Assembly: GCA_003255025.1 (NCBI GenBank)
Contig: QANY01004802.1
Span: forward strand, 62,001-126,000
Direction: 5' to 3'
Source of the DNA: Datisca glomerata
Taxonomy: Eukaryota > Streptophyta > Magnoliopsida > Cucurbitales > Datiscaceae
Length of the DNA: 64,000 nucleotides
The notes beneath the pieces are model-generated. The model was not told where the DNA came from. It did not search any database and saw nothing but the letters and a program-made list of their open reading frames with translations. This document shows, piece after piece, positions 23,739 to 35,882 of the stretch (the stretch's first letter is position 1; each line of letters starts with the position of its first letter). A program made the position numbers and the translations under genes.

Positions 23739-24925
23739 TTACAGGGAAAGTTCAAAAGTCCTAGCTTCATCAATAGGGATGAGTTCAGCGGCGGGCATAG
23801 AGGAGTCAGCAGCGGCATCCTCAGCAACGGGAACACCCTGGGCAAACTCGTCCACTGTTCCCTGAAGTTCAGTCTCCCTCTTCGCCAACCGCTCAATCTC
23901 TGTATGGTGACGCTCGAGATTGGCATGGGCAGCTTGAACTTTGTTTTTCCACTGATCCATACTCTGCTCATTGGCAAAGAAGTGTTCTTGAAGGCTATTA
24001 TGAAAAAAGATGGCCTGCAAAACACACATAAAGGGAAGTTAAGATGTTGATAAAGACAAATAAAGTAAAGGAAATAAAAGTAAAAAGTTGAGGAGAATAC
24101 CTTCATTAAACTATGGCTGTGAGAGTAGAGCTCGTTCCCAACCATCATGTTACGGGCAGCAGCTATGTCCACATTAGATTGGACCCTAAGAAGCAAGATG
24201 TGTGCTGAACAGGGGTCATTCAGGAAGTTGGAAAAAGAAGGAACGAAGGAGACTCCATGGAAACGTCTCCATCTCCACATCGAAGGGTCTTCTCCCCCTT
24301 CTTGAGAGCTTGAAGAGTGATCAGGTTGCAGATGAGGGGAAAGAAAGGTTAAACGCTGTTGAGAACCTTCCTCGGGGCCACATGAGCAGAAGGAATGACC
24401 AAAGAAGGATATGTTAGGGCATCGAGAACATCAACATGAGTGGAAGGAGGACTCAAAGTTGCCCGAGAGGAGCTTAAGGCTTCACACCTTAGACGGACGT
24501 TCCTTTCTTCCGCAATGTCCCCAACAATCACGCTCCGCAAACGCCTTGACATAATTACACTTACAGCAAAATTTTGAAGCAGACATTCCTGTTCCGCGTC
24601 CTCGCGCTCAGACCCAGAGGAGATAGAATTACTTGAAATGAAAAAATAGAAACAGAATCAAAGTTAGAAATGAGAATACCTCTCGAGAGCTCGGGAGAAA
24701 ATGGTTGAGCAGACAGAAATGGTTGAGCAGACGAAGATGGTTGAGTAGAAATAGAAGTGTCTTGACCCGCGTCAAGAGTGAAAGCAACGTTGATTTCCCG
24801 TCATGGATCAAGAAGGTCGTCCCAGTCCCGTCCGTGAATGTTGAAATCAACGATAATCTTATCCTTGGACACCCTAGAAAGGAACGACGACCTATTCCTT
24901 TTGTTATATGCATTAAAAAAGTCAA
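23739..24925 (-). pseudogene. Antisense ORF of the Tat element, 3' part (coiled coil, intron)
   Basis: Read on the minus strand, this is a spliced coding region. One exon ends at 24101 with DIAAARNMMVGNELYS then SHSLMK. An 86-bp intron at 24015-24100 has GTATTC and TTTGCAG borders and joins in phase. The next exon (24014-23739) encodes a likely coiled coil (DQWKNKVQAAHANLERHHTE and IERLAKRETELQGTVDEFAQ) and ends in a stop. Upstream at 24925-24690 is a Ser/Gln/Pro-rich linker (STQPSSSAQPFLSAQPFSPE). Tat-group elements carry an antisense ORF here. Its N-terminal domain lies at 36088-38110, separated by the pararetrovirus insertion. The function is unknown. Confidence 0.6.
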
Positions 24926-24942
24926 GGTTAGTTTCTTAAGAG

Positions 24943-24961
24943 TATATATATATATATATAT
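24943..24961. repeat. (TA)n at the left pararetrovirus junction
   Basis: A run of about nine TA dinucleotides between the antisense ORF and the viral primer-binding site. A similar run flanks the second pararetrovirus at 49886-49930. Confidence 0.9.
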
Positions 24962-24995
24962 CCCATCTTTAATTACTGTTTAATTTCACGTTTTT

Positions 24996-25007
24996 TGGTA
25001 TCAGAGC
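24996..25007 (+). promoter_or_regulatory. tRNA-Met primer-binding site of EPRV-1
   Basis: TGGTATCAGAGC is complementary to the 3' end of plant initiator tRNA-Met, the primer used by Caulimoviridae. It sits at the start of the leader. Confidence 0.85.
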
Positions 25008-25433
25008 CAAACCTGGTGGGGATAATATTGTTCATTAACTGTTTCTACTTCAATTTCTGCATAATTAAACTATTATGGATGGTTATAGATATTATTGTTT
25101 GCTTATTTGATTACATGAATACTTTCTTATATCTAATATTACTCTCCGTCCAAGTGGCTGGCTATTCTTATAATGGATTATTTCTCTGTATTATTTTGTT
25201 TGCCTAATCTGTGAATCTGTTTATCAAATGCTGAAGTATCAGCTTCTATTTGGTTAGTTTCAGGGATCTAGGTAAGACCTTTTAGATACGTAAATCCTGA
25301 GGGTAGGGTGATTGTAGAGGCAAAAGGGAGAAGAGTGAAGCCTACTAGGAGGTTGTAGAAGTCACCACAAGGTTAGTAACAAAATATACAATATGAAATT
25401 CTCAATAATAAGAGTAATTTAATTAGTTGAGCA
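25008..25433 (+). other. EPRV-1 leader
   Basis: Non-coding leader before the polyprotein, with a hydrophobic short ORF that I take as incidental. It is repeated at 33176-33577 in EPRV-3 (shared TCAGG-ACCTAGGTAAGACC, AGGAGGTTGTAGAAG and TGAAATTCTCAATAATAAG), which helps define the unit start. Confidence 0.7.
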
Positions 25434-28400
25434 ATGAGTAGATTATTTAGGAGTAATACTTTTAGTAGTAGTAGGTCAACAATAACCTCAATACCTGACA
25501 TAATAAATGATGAACACATTGGATTAGCAGATGATCAAGTAGATCATAGGGTATGGAATACACCTAAACTCCCCGATAAAAATATTCATAAATCAACATG
25601 GTCTGTTGCTTATTTCAAGCCTCAGCATCATGTATTCCATAAAGCATCATATTTTAAAATCATCATATTCAAGAAGATATAATTTTCTTCATTTTGGTTT
25701 AGTCCAGATTGAAGTAAAACCACTCACAAGAAGAGGCCTAAATACCTCTGTCTTATTAGCCTTGCGAGATGCATGATTTACAAATTTTAATGATAGTATT
25801 TTAATATTAATTGAATCTTCACTTTGTAATGGTCCAATTCATTTTGATTATTTTCCTTATTTGTCTGTTAGTTTAGCAGATCCCCATATTTTAAAATCAT
25901 TAACTTTAAATATTAACTAGTTGTTACCAAGTCCTAGAAGGCACCCAACCTCTAGCTTTAATCTTTATAATTCATTACAAAGTAACAAAAACAAATATGA
26001 ACTTCCAAGCCATTAATAGGAGTCCAAAGAATCAAACTCAATTGATATAATCTAGTCAAAGTAATGCCAATATTAGAGTTCCTAAAATGATTAGGTGGTC
26101 TGATATTAATTTATCAACAAATTGACTTTAACTAATGAAAGTCAACCTACCCAAATTCAAAGATCAATCGAAGATGTAGATTACATCCAGCAGTATGTGG
26201 ATGGTACTGTAAAAATTAACTTTCAATCATCTTTTAGTCCACAAATTAGGGAGTATAGCTAGTCTAGTACTCCTAAGAATTCTTTTTCTGGATGATCCAT
26301 TGGTAATGATCAAAGTTTTAGGATTCAACATTTAGAACAAGAATTAAAGAAATTACAAATTAAAAATTAAAAACTTAAAGGCATAACCACGTTCTCAAGT
26401 TAGTCAGTCAGTCTTTGATAATAAATCTGATCAATCTGATGAAACTGAAGCACTAACTGGATCAGATTTCCAAGGAAGCCTTCATATGTAAATCCTCAAC
26501 TCTTAGTTCTGAATATAGGAATCTTGAGTCAAGAATATGAACCAGATTGGGAAGGTCTAACCCAACACAATAATGACCCAAACAATCTAGATAGACGTAA
26601 TAAATTCAGAGATTCATATGATATGGATCAAAGAAAAGTCATACTTGCTGAATGGAAAACATTCATGCAGGAATTTAGAATTGATATATTTTTCCTGGAT
26701 TATGTTGAAGATATTTACGAAAGTAATATCAAAGTATAAATGGGTTAAGGAAGACTCTAGTGTAGTATCTACTAGTCATCCTCATTCTGAGAAAATCATG
26801 ATTAATCATAAAAAATTTTAATCACTGCTTCTCCTTTCAAAATTACAAAGGAAGAAGAACCAAACAAAAGGTAGTTGAACAACTCAACTATACTAACCAG
26901 AGTCTAATTACAATAAATAAACAATTAGACAAGATTGGAACTAAGGTTGATGTTCTCAATGAACCTAAGCCTAGTGAAATCCTGAAAGAAAAACTTTAAT
27001 AAATTTTTCCGATAAAACCACTTTAAAAATTATTCCATTTAATAAAAAGATTGATAAAATAATTCAGGAATTATAAAATAAATCCAATGAGTCATCTTCC
27101 TCTGTTAAGGTAGTTAACCAAGACAATAGTTTAGATTCTAAGTCTGAAAAAATTGATGAAATATTTTAAGAATTAAAAGTAATTAACAAGACGATAATAC
27201 TGATTCAGATAGTCATAGGGCATAATCAAGTTACGAATCATCCACAATAGGTGAATTTTCAAATATTAACAATATTGAAAAAAATTTAAAAATTTAGAAA
27301 TTAAAAAATTAAAAAATTAGAAAGAAAATGGCATAAGAAACCCATGCCTCCTCATATTCAAATTATTGAATCTTATCTTGTTAATCAAATTTCTGTTTTT
27401 GCAAAAAAATTATATGAATGGAATATTGATGGTCTTTCTAAACAGGTTGTTCTCAATAGATTACAACACATGGCAATGGTAGCTAGTAGCTACATTACCT
27501 AACACAATTTACTTCATGAAGAAGTAATAAATCTTCTAGTCACAGGATTCACATGAATGTTCCATTCCTGGTGGGAAAAACATCTCACACAAGAATCTAA
27601 AATTGTCATTCTTTGAGGAGTTAAGATTGATGCTGAAGGAAACCCAATTATTGGAGAAAACCCGGAAACAATAATTGAACATTTCATTGGTACGCCAAGT
27701 AATATTACTTCGCGTATTCATGATCAATTAAAAAATCTTAGATGTCCAACATTAAGTGATTTTAATTGGTATAAGAATATATTCTTATACAGAGTAATGT
27801 CAAGGGACGATAGTAATCAACCCTTTTGGAAACAAAAATTTATTATTGGATTACTCAATCTCTTCGCCCATAAAAGAAGGACAGTCCTTAACAATGACCT
27901 AGAAAATATAGACTATGATAGTCTAACCTATGAAACAATAATTACTATAATACAAAAGGAAGAATTAAAAATGTGTGTTGATATGAAAATCAACAAACAA
28001 ATTAAAAAAGAAAGCAAAACTGCTAAATATGAGTTAGGTAATTTTTGTGAGCAATACGATCTACCCTCTATTGCCCCTTCTTAGAAAAATAGAAAAGATT
28101 CTTATTTAAACCCTAGAAGGTCTCATAAGTCCTGTAGGAAAAATTACCACAAACATAAGAATACAAATTTTGATCAAAACTTTTCTAAGAATAAAACTTC
28201 TTTAGGAATAAAAATTATTCCAGAAAAGGTTTAATAAAAAATTTGATAAAACTAATATTACGTGTTTTAAATGTGGTCAGAAATGTCACCTTTCAAATAC
28301 TTGTCAAGTCAAGAATAAAATTAAAATTTCTGAAGAAGATAGACAAGAATTATTTAGAATCTTAGAAACAATAGATTTCTATGAAAGTAATAGGGAAGAT

Positions 28401-30186
28401 TTAGGAGAATATGAAACCTTTGAATCATCTGAAAATGAATCATCAAGTTCTAACAATGATTCTCCTAACATCACTATGGGGTGTAGGGATAGTTGTCAAA
28501 AAATCAATATCTTATCATTTGTCCCAGTAAAAAATATGACTGACAAAATTATCCTAGGCTTACCATTTATTGCTCTGCTATATCCATTTTCAACAGAGTA
28601 TGATAAAATAATTACCTATGTAATGAATAAACCTATAAAATTTAAATTTCTCTCTTTTCCTCATAATGAAAAATTAAAAACTCTAAAATAAAAATATATC
28701 CCTAATTCAATAAATCTCATTTCTTGTAAAGAAAAATAATTATGCTTTTTACAAGATAAATTAAAATTCAATAGAATTGGAGAACGGCTTTAGAGTTCCA
28801 TTTTTCAAAACAAAATTAAAATATTCGAACAAAAAATATGTAAAGAATTATGTTCTGATATTCCCAATGCTTTTTGGCACAGAAAACAACATACTGTCAG
28901 TCTTCCTTATATTAAGGGATTTGATGAGAGGAATATCCCAACAAAGGCAAGGTCAATCCAGATAAATTCTGAAATACTTCAGTTCTGTAAAAAGGAAATT
29001 ATAGAACTTCTCAATAAGAATATTATTAGAAGAAGAAAATCTTCTTGGTCCTGCTCATCCTTTTATGTCCAGAAGGCCAGTGAAATTGAACGAGGAGTTC
29101 CCCATTTAGTAATCAATTATAAGCCCCTTAATAATGTTTTAGAATAGATAAGATATCCAATACCAAACAAAAGGGATTTAATAAATAGACTTGGAGATGC
29201 AATGATATTCTCCAAATTTGATATGAAATTTGGAATTTGGCAAATCCAGATAAATGAAAGCGATAAATATAAAATAGCATTTATAACGCCATTTGGCCAT
29301 TATGAGTGGAATGTAATGCCTTTTGGCCTTAAAAATGCTCCGAGTAAATTTCAAAATATAATGAATGAAATATTTAACCAATTTATTGATTTCTCAATTG
29401 TTTACATTGATGATATACTTATTTTCTCAAAAATGATACAATAACATTGGAGACACCTTGAATCATTTGTTAGGATAATAAAACAAAATGGTCTAACTAT
29501 CTCTGCAAGCAAAATTAAATTATTTCAATATAAGGTTAGATTTCTTAGGATTTGAAATACACCATTCTATAATCAAGCCAATTGACAGGGTAATACAATT
29601 TGCTGAAAAATTCCCCAATGAAATTCTAGATAAAGCACAATTGCAAAGATTTCTAAGATATTTAAATTACATATATGATTTTTATGATAAAATGAGAATT
29701 GATTGTAAGCCTCTCTTTGACAGGCTTAAAAAGAATTAAAGCCCATGTTAAGACACTTCCTTTTTTTGGCATTCCTACTAATAATTCTTTTAAAATTGTC
29801 CAAACTGGTGCCTCTAAAAATAGATATGGAGGTATCTTGTTACAAAAGATTTCCCCAGAATCACCTGAACATGTTGTTAGGTTTACATCTGGAACATGGT
29901 CTTAATCACAAGTTAATTACAGTACAATTAAGAAGAAAATTTTATCTGTTGTATTATGCATACAGAAATTCCAAGATGACTTTTTAAATCAGAAATTTTT
30001 GTTAAAAATTGATTGTAAATCTGCTAAACATGTTCTAGAAAAGGATGTTAAAAATATAGCCTCCAAACAGATCTTTGGTAGATGGCAGTCTATACTTAGT
30101 ATTTTTATTTCGATATTAAATTTATTAAAGGAATTAATAATTCTGTTCCTGACTTCTTGACTCGTGAATTCTTGCAGGGGAAATAA
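25434..30186 (+). pseudogene. EPRV-1 ORF1 polyprotein (MP, CP, PR, RT, RNase H), broken
   Basis: The start is the ATG at 25434 (MSRLFRSNTFSSSRS), also found at 33578 and 35699. 25690-25920 has the 30K movement-protein core (VKPLTRRGLNTSVLLALRDA, then a stop, then SSLCNGPIHFDYFPYLSVSL). 27330-28080 is coat-protein-like, and 28256-28310 a CCHC knuckle (CFKCGQKCHLSNTC). 28476-28691 is the end of the protease; its active-site part is missing. RT runs over about 28780-29560 with VYIDDILIFS at 29400-29430. RNase H runs to the stop at 30184-30186. There are multiple stops and shifts. In a live virus the product would be cut into movement, capsid and replication proteins. Confidence 0.8.
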
Positions 30187-30220
30187 AAGGATTGGGTCTA
30201 GGCCCCAAGTCTCGGGGAAA

Positions 30221-31520
30221 ATGATTAAGGAGAATCCTCTACACAACAATGGACCCTTAAGGCCCAAATCAAATAGGAGTCTTCTGCTCCATGAAATACC
30301 CAATTAACAGTTCTTGGGTCTACCAGGCCTACTTACCAATCTGCTTTGGTCAATCAATTTGATCCATTTGCAGTCTCTAAACCATTTGACCCAAAATTGG
30401 TCATCAACCAACCACTCACTAATTATAGAAAGATTTCTCCTTATCATAGGAAAACCCTAGTAAAAATCTCTTTTATATTGAATACTCATTCACCCATTTT
30501 AAAAATCTAATAGAAATAGCGAAGGCCCATTACTTTCCTGATTCTCATTTCGTCCCTGGACACAAGGACAAAACTCTTAGTTTCTATAGAGATATTCTCC
30601 TAAAAACAAAATAAGTAAATATCAAACTCATAAACAGTGCAGAAGGAAAAATCAGCTATCATTCATTCTATATTCTCAGAATAATAACTTTGGAGGAATA
30701 GAAAATCCATCCCTCAGGGTTAAAACCCCTTTTAAATAAAAAATAATGTAATTATTTTGACTATATTGATGCATGACAAACAATTTTCTTACACCAAAAT
30801 AGTGAATTTTCCCATTCTTAGTTTTTAAATATTGACCTAAATTTCAAAGTCAATTTGCCAAAATAGTTTTCAAGATGGTGGTCAATCCATGGCCCTGTCT
30901 TTGAAATATTCCCAATCAAATTACAATAGAATTTAAGCTTATTTTTAAAATTATTTAAACCCTCAATAATTGAGGTCTCTTTTCCCCCAATAATTTATTT
31001 TGTAAATAAATACAAAATTTCATGGATTTTGAAGTGGCAATACGCCATTGAAGGGGAAATCCTCACCAGACAATACTATGTAAAATGGTGAGATAAATTC
31101 AGTACATTAAAAATATTTGCTTCCATAAATGAAGAATTAGCAAAATCTCACCCCCAGTTAAAGTCTCTCAAGCCTCTAGTGGCCTACTTAAAAATTAAGG
31201 AACCAGATAACCAAGCTCCTCAAATTAACCAATCATCAAATTCTTCCCAAAATTCAATGTCTACCACAAGACCTTCTTCAAAAGGCAAAATCAGGTTTAA
31301 AAAATCAAAAGAAAAATAGGAGTTAAAACAAAAAATGCTCCTTCTACTTGAAAACAATAGAAGCTCTGACTCTGAATCCTCTGTAGAGTCAAGTCACCCA
31401 GTAAAGAATAAAAAGAGTTGATCGTCTAAATCTCCCTCTCAACAATTAAAGGGAAAATCTCATGTTCGTTCTCTTCCCCGATGGGCCCATGATCCCTTAC
31501 AGGATTCACAATCCTTTTGA
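30221..31520 (+). pseudogene. EPRV-1 ORF2, unknown function, broken
   Basis: Downstream of RNase H the plus strand encodes conserved pieces of the same kind as ORF2 of the minus-strand virus at 43665-45065. These are a SHFVPGHKDKTLSFYRDI block (about 30535-30600) and a Trp-rich block, ISWILKWQYAIEGEI then YYVKWWDKF (31020-31100). The C-terminal tail is Ser/Lys-rich and ends at 31518-31520. The function of this protein is not known to me. Several stops interrupt it. Confidence 0.6.
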
Positions 31521-31804
31521 TGATGTAGACCCCAGTGAAGATGAATAGATACATCCTTGGCAAGATGCCAATAAAATAATTTTGAAGATATCACGATAAC
31601 ACCAAGAGCACAATGCAGAAATCATCATACTCTTCAAAACAACCAAAGAACAAGTGACCTCTACTCCGGGATAACAATTATTAAGGACCAGTGACAAATA
31701 CTCCACCAACAGTCTCAACAAATCATGACAACCACAAAGGATTCCACCTACCAAGATTCTTTATAATTTGTCATTTTGTAATCATTGTACTATTTACGTT
31801 TTTT
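31521..31804 (+). other. EPRV-1 3' intergenic sequence
   Basis: Non-coding, probably viral intergenic sequence after ORF2. No convincing TATA box or polyadenylation signal was recognised. Confidence 0.35.
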
Positions 31805-32780
31805 TAGTCAAAAGTAGGCATGTAAAATGTTTTCACAACAATTACTCTTGTTGATTTAGGAGTAGATTTGAATTGTATGCACAAAGGAATAGCTCCTCCC
31901 AAGTACTTCAAGAATACAAAAAAATCTTTGTCTTCTGCCAATATACATATCAAATATGAAATACTCAAAGTTCGTATTTGTCAAGACAATGTATGTTTTA
32001 AAACATCATTTGTCTTAGTAAAAAAATTGACTGATAAAATAATTATAGGTTTAGCATTCATTTCTTTGTTGTATCTTTTTACAAAAGAGTATGATGAGAT
32101 AATTACTTATTCTATGGATGAACCTGTTAAATTCAAATTTCTTTTTTTTTTGTTTGTAAAATCCAAACGGATTGAGGAACATCTTCAAGATACTGTTCTT
32201 CAAGATCAAATCTTTGAACAAAGAATTCTTCGTTTAGTAATCAATTACAAGCCCATTAACGATGTTTTGGAATAGATAAAATATCCAATAACAAACAAAA
32301 TAGACTTAATCAATAGATTTAGAGAAGCTGTTGCATTCTCTAAGTTTGACATAAAATCTGGATTTTGGCAAATCCAGATAAATAAAATTGATAAACACAA
32401 AATTATATTTGATCATTATAAAGGGAAAATAATATTATTTTATCTTAAATTTGCTCCAAGTAAATTTTAGAATATAATGATTGAATTCTTTAATCAATTT
32501 TCAATTGACTGCATTCTTAGTCAACAATACTGGTTGAATTTCTTGATTGTTTAAATTAATAAAATTTCCTTTAAATATGACAAACAATACTGGAAATACT
32601 TTGAATTATTTTCCAAGATAATAAAATAGAACATTTTAGTTATCCTTGCAAAAAGAATCAAATTATCAAAAAATAGATTTCTAAAATTTGAAATTTATTT
32701 CAAACAATTTGCCTTATTAAATAAAAAATCTGCTTTAATTAATTATGAATCTGCAAAACAAGTTTCAAACTTCCTTCCGA
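31805..32780 (+). pseudogene. EPRV-2 fragment: protease and reverse transcriptase
   Basis: It starts inside a polyprotein of the same family. 31840-31890 encodes the protease site TLVDLGVDLNCMHKG, where the catalytic DSG-type triplet reads DLG, so it is dead. 31868-32275 continues through TDKIIIGLAFISLLY to the RT start (RLVINYKPINDVLE). 32280-32470 gives degraded RT (FSKFDIKSGFWQIQIN). It then decays without a YIDD box. It begins directly after EPRV-1, so it is a second, partial insertion or a rearranged piece. Confidence 0.7.
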
Positions 32781-33175
32781 ACAAAGTTTTGCCAGGTAAC
32801 AATTTATTTGCAGCAATTTTGATTTCAATATTTTATTTATACATTGTATTAATAATTAAATTCACGACCCTCTTACTTGTAATCTTTTGTAGGAAATCAT
32901 ACCAAGATTCTGCAATAGGACAATTTGAGAAATCTGGCCTACTAGAATATGAGAAGGTAAAGGCCAAGTATTTAATCAAAATTATTTTAAAATCAAGAAG
33001 CTCAATGACAAGACAATTGCTTTTTGCTCAAAACTCACATCCATTAATTATGGATTTGAATATCCAAAATATGACTGGATTGATGAATTAGATAAAATTT
33101 TAGAACATGTTGGGTTGAAGTATGACTTCAATACAACATTAATTCAATGGTATAAGAAAAGTATGAAAATAGGTT
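32781..33175 (+). other. Unassigned DNA between EPRV pieces
   Basis: Open stretches encode LLEYEKVKAKYLIK and, in another frame, YPKYDWIDELDKILEHVG. I do not recognise these as viral or host. Bordered by EPRV sequence on both sides. Confidence 0.3.
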
Positions 33176-35480
33176 GGATAATACTGTTCTACTTCAATTT
33201 CTGTATAATTAAACTATTTGCCGCCTATTATGGCTGGTTATTGTGCTTATTTGCTTACATGAATAATTGCTTATATTTAATCTCACTCTCTGCTCAAGTC
33301 ACTGGTTATTCTTATAATTGATTATTTCTCTGTATTATTTATTTATTTAATATAAGAATCTATTTATTAGAGCCTGACGTACCAGCTTCTATTTGGTTAA
33401 GCTTCAGGGACCTAGGTAAGACCTCTTAGATACATAAATCCCGAGGGTAAGGTGGTTGTAGAGATAAAAGGGAGAAGAGTAAGGACTAATAGGAGGTTGT
33501 AGAAGATACCACAATGTTACTAACAAAAATACAGTATGAAATTCTCAATAATAAGAATAATTTAGTTATTTTGAGTAATGAGTAGGTTATCTAGAAGTAA
33601 TTCTTCTAGTAGCATTAGGTCTATAATATCTTCAATATCCAACATAGTGGATGAAGAATATTTTAAATTTACAGATGATCAAGTAGATCATAAATATTTT
33701 GAATACCCCTCATATGATCAGAATGATCATTTCGAATACCTTTCAGATGATCAAGAAAATCATTCTGAAGACTTTAATCAAGTAAATAATAGGGTATGGA
33801 TCATACCCAATAAAAATAAGAGTACAAATTCTAAATTATCCATTAGGATTCAAATAGAGCAAGAATTAAAAAAATTGAAAAGTAAAGGTCTAGAACCTAA
33901 AGGAATAAGTTCCAAAAAAAGTCAGATAAATCTTAAAAATAAACGATCTAATAAAATTAATTACCAATTTTTTATTTTTAAAGTTAGGGGGTATAACCAG
34001 TCTAGTACCTCTAAGGGTTCATTTTCTGGATCATCTATTAATGATGATCAAGATTTTAGGATTAAAGAATAAAAAAATTAAAAAATTATAAAAATTTGAA
34101 TCCAAATATTCTACAGCAAGAATACAAACCAGATTGAGCAAGTATAAATAAACACAATGATGACCCGGCCAATCTTAATAGACGTAATAGGTTTAAAGAT
34201 GCATATAATATGGATAAAAAAATCATATTTGCTGGATGGAAGACATTAATGCAAAAATATAAAGTTAATATATTTTTCCTTGATTATATCGAAGATATTT
34301 ATGAGAAAAATATTAAAATAATTCTCAAATCTAAATGGGACAAGGAAGGCTCCAGTGTGGTAACTGTCAGTCATCCACCACCTAAAAAAATCCTAATTAA
34401 TCATAAAAGTTCTCAACCTAATAAAGATTTCATTAAATCTCTCCAACTTCATTATGAGAAAACTCTTGATGAAGAAATACTTAAAAGGTTAAATTCTTTA
34501 AGAGACGATGTCTCGGAATCAGATAGCCATAAGTTAGAATCTACCTATGAGTCATCCATAATTCATAATTCTTTGAAACATAAAATTAAAGAATCCTGTA
34601 GGTCAGAATCCTATAAACCTTCAAATAGTATTGAGGAACCATCTAAAGATTTAGAAATTAAATCATCTGTCAAGGTTAATAATCATGACAGTATCTTTGA
34701 ATTGGATATTCAAAGGTTAAAATCCACATATGAATATTCCATAATTAATGAATATTCAAATATTGAAGAAACATTAAAGAATTTAAAAACTAATGAATCA
34801 TCTTATTCTGGTATGATTGATAATCAAAATAAGAATTCAAAAACCTTACTAATAATAAACTTCAAGAATTAGAGGACAGTAGTTCAATTTTAGAAAACCA
34901 TAGGTTAGAATCAACCTATGAATCTTTCACAATTGATGAATCTTCAAACGTTAACAAAGTTGAAGAAACATTAAAGTGTTTTGAAACTAAAAAATCATCC
35001 TCTGCGGATATTAACCATAGAAATTCTTTAATCACTGTTTCTCCTTTCAAGATTTCAAAGGAAGAAGAATCAAATAAAAAATTAGTTGAACAACTCAATT
35101 ACACCAATCAAAGTTTAATTACAATAGGTAAGCAATTAGATAAAACTGAGAATAAAGTTGATGATCTTCATAAACCTGAATCTAGTGAAACTCTGAAAGA
35201 AAAATCTTTAATAAATCTTTTGGACAAAACCACTCCAAATATTGTTCCCCTCAATAAACAGATTGATAAAATACTTCATGAATTAAAAATAATCAATTAA
35301 GATAATAGTTCAGATCTAGAAAGCTATAGGTCAGAGTCCACATATGATTTGTCTACAATAAGTGAATCTTCAAACATTAATAATATTGAAGAATCATTTA
35401 AAAATTTAGAATCATCTGAAAGATTATTAATAATATACCTCATGAATTAAAGGTAATTAATCAACACAATTTATCACATA
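33176..35480 (+). pseudogene. EPRV-3 fragment: leader and polyprotein N-terminus with internal repeats
   Basis: The leader at 33176-33577 matches EPRV-1. The ORF starts at 33578 (MSRLSRSNSSSSIRS) and is open to 34072, then again at 34210-34872 and beyond to about 35460. The 30K movement core present in EPRV-1 is absent here. 34210-34400 has the WKTLMQKYKVNIFFLDYIED block shared with EPRV-1 (26640-26720). From 34540 the protein contains at least four copies of a ~40-residue module (see the separate repeat entry). It is broken by stops near 34072, 34872 and 35300. Confidence 0.7.
34540..35420 (+). repeat. Coding repeat module in the EPRV-3 polyprotein
   Basis: Modules begin near 34540, 34712, 34903 and 35329. 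Each reads (L/R)ESTYE-S-I-ESSNI, then EE-LKNL, then a Ser-rich end. A decayed copy is in EPRV-1 near 27220-27300. Spacing is irregular (about 170-430 bp). Confidence 0.65.
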
Positions 35481-35660
35481 TTTTCTGAAAGTGATATTGA
35501 TTCCTTATATTAAGGATTTCACAACATGCTTATGACATTTTTGAAATTCATTAGGCATGATGAAAAAAGTTCCTTTTAGTAACAAAAATTCTTTTATTGT
35601 TTTATCTGAAAATTTAATTTTAGAATTTACTTGTCTCAATAGATTTTCAGTTAAAATTCC
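35481..35660. other. Unassigned AT-rich DNA
   Basis: No feature recognised. It lies between EPRV fragments. Confidence 0.3.
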
Positions 35661-35882
35661 ATTATAACATATTTCAGAATAATTTATTTAGTTGAGCAAT
35701 GAGTAGATTATTCAGGAGTAATTCTTCTAGTAGTAATAGGTCAACAATAACCTCAATGCTTGACATAATAAATGATGAACACATTAAATTAGTAGATGAT
35801 CAAGTAGATCATAAGGTATAGAATATACTTAAAATCCATAATAAAAATATTTATAAATCAACATGGTCTGTTGATTTTCTCT
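35661..35882 (+). pseudogene. EPRV-4 fragment: end of leader and ORF1 start
   Basis: AATTTATTTAGTTGAGCAATGAGTAGA repeats the 25420-25440 region in shorter form (quoted pieces: TTAGTTGAGC, ATGAGTAG). The first ~60 codons match EPRV-1. Similarity stops at 35882, where the strand switches. Confidence 0.7.

Larger units (their letters stand above)
24962..31804 (+). mobile_element. Endogenous pararetrovirus EPRV-1 (Caulimoviridae), decayed near-full unit
   Basis: An integrated viral DNA copy in genome order: tRNA-Met primer site, leader, movement protein, coat protein zinc knuckle, protease remnant, RT, RNase H and a second ORF. There are no LTRs and no integrase, as expected for Caulimoviridae. 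The two-ORF layout with a fused MP-to-RNase H polyprotein points to the florendovirus/petuvirus side of the family; the genus is not certain. Many stops and frameshifts make every gene defective. It lies inside the antisense ORF of the Tat element. Confidence 0.8.

Noticed and set aside
23696..24280. 194-codon minus-strand ORF as one gene
   Set aside because: Its middle reads through the 86-bp intron of the antisense ORF; only its first part is coding, and the real continuation is in another frame.
24995..25207. Hydrophobic 70-codon ORF as a membrane protein
   Set aside because: It lies entirely in the pararetrovirus leader. The matching leader at 33176-33577 does not keep the same frame.
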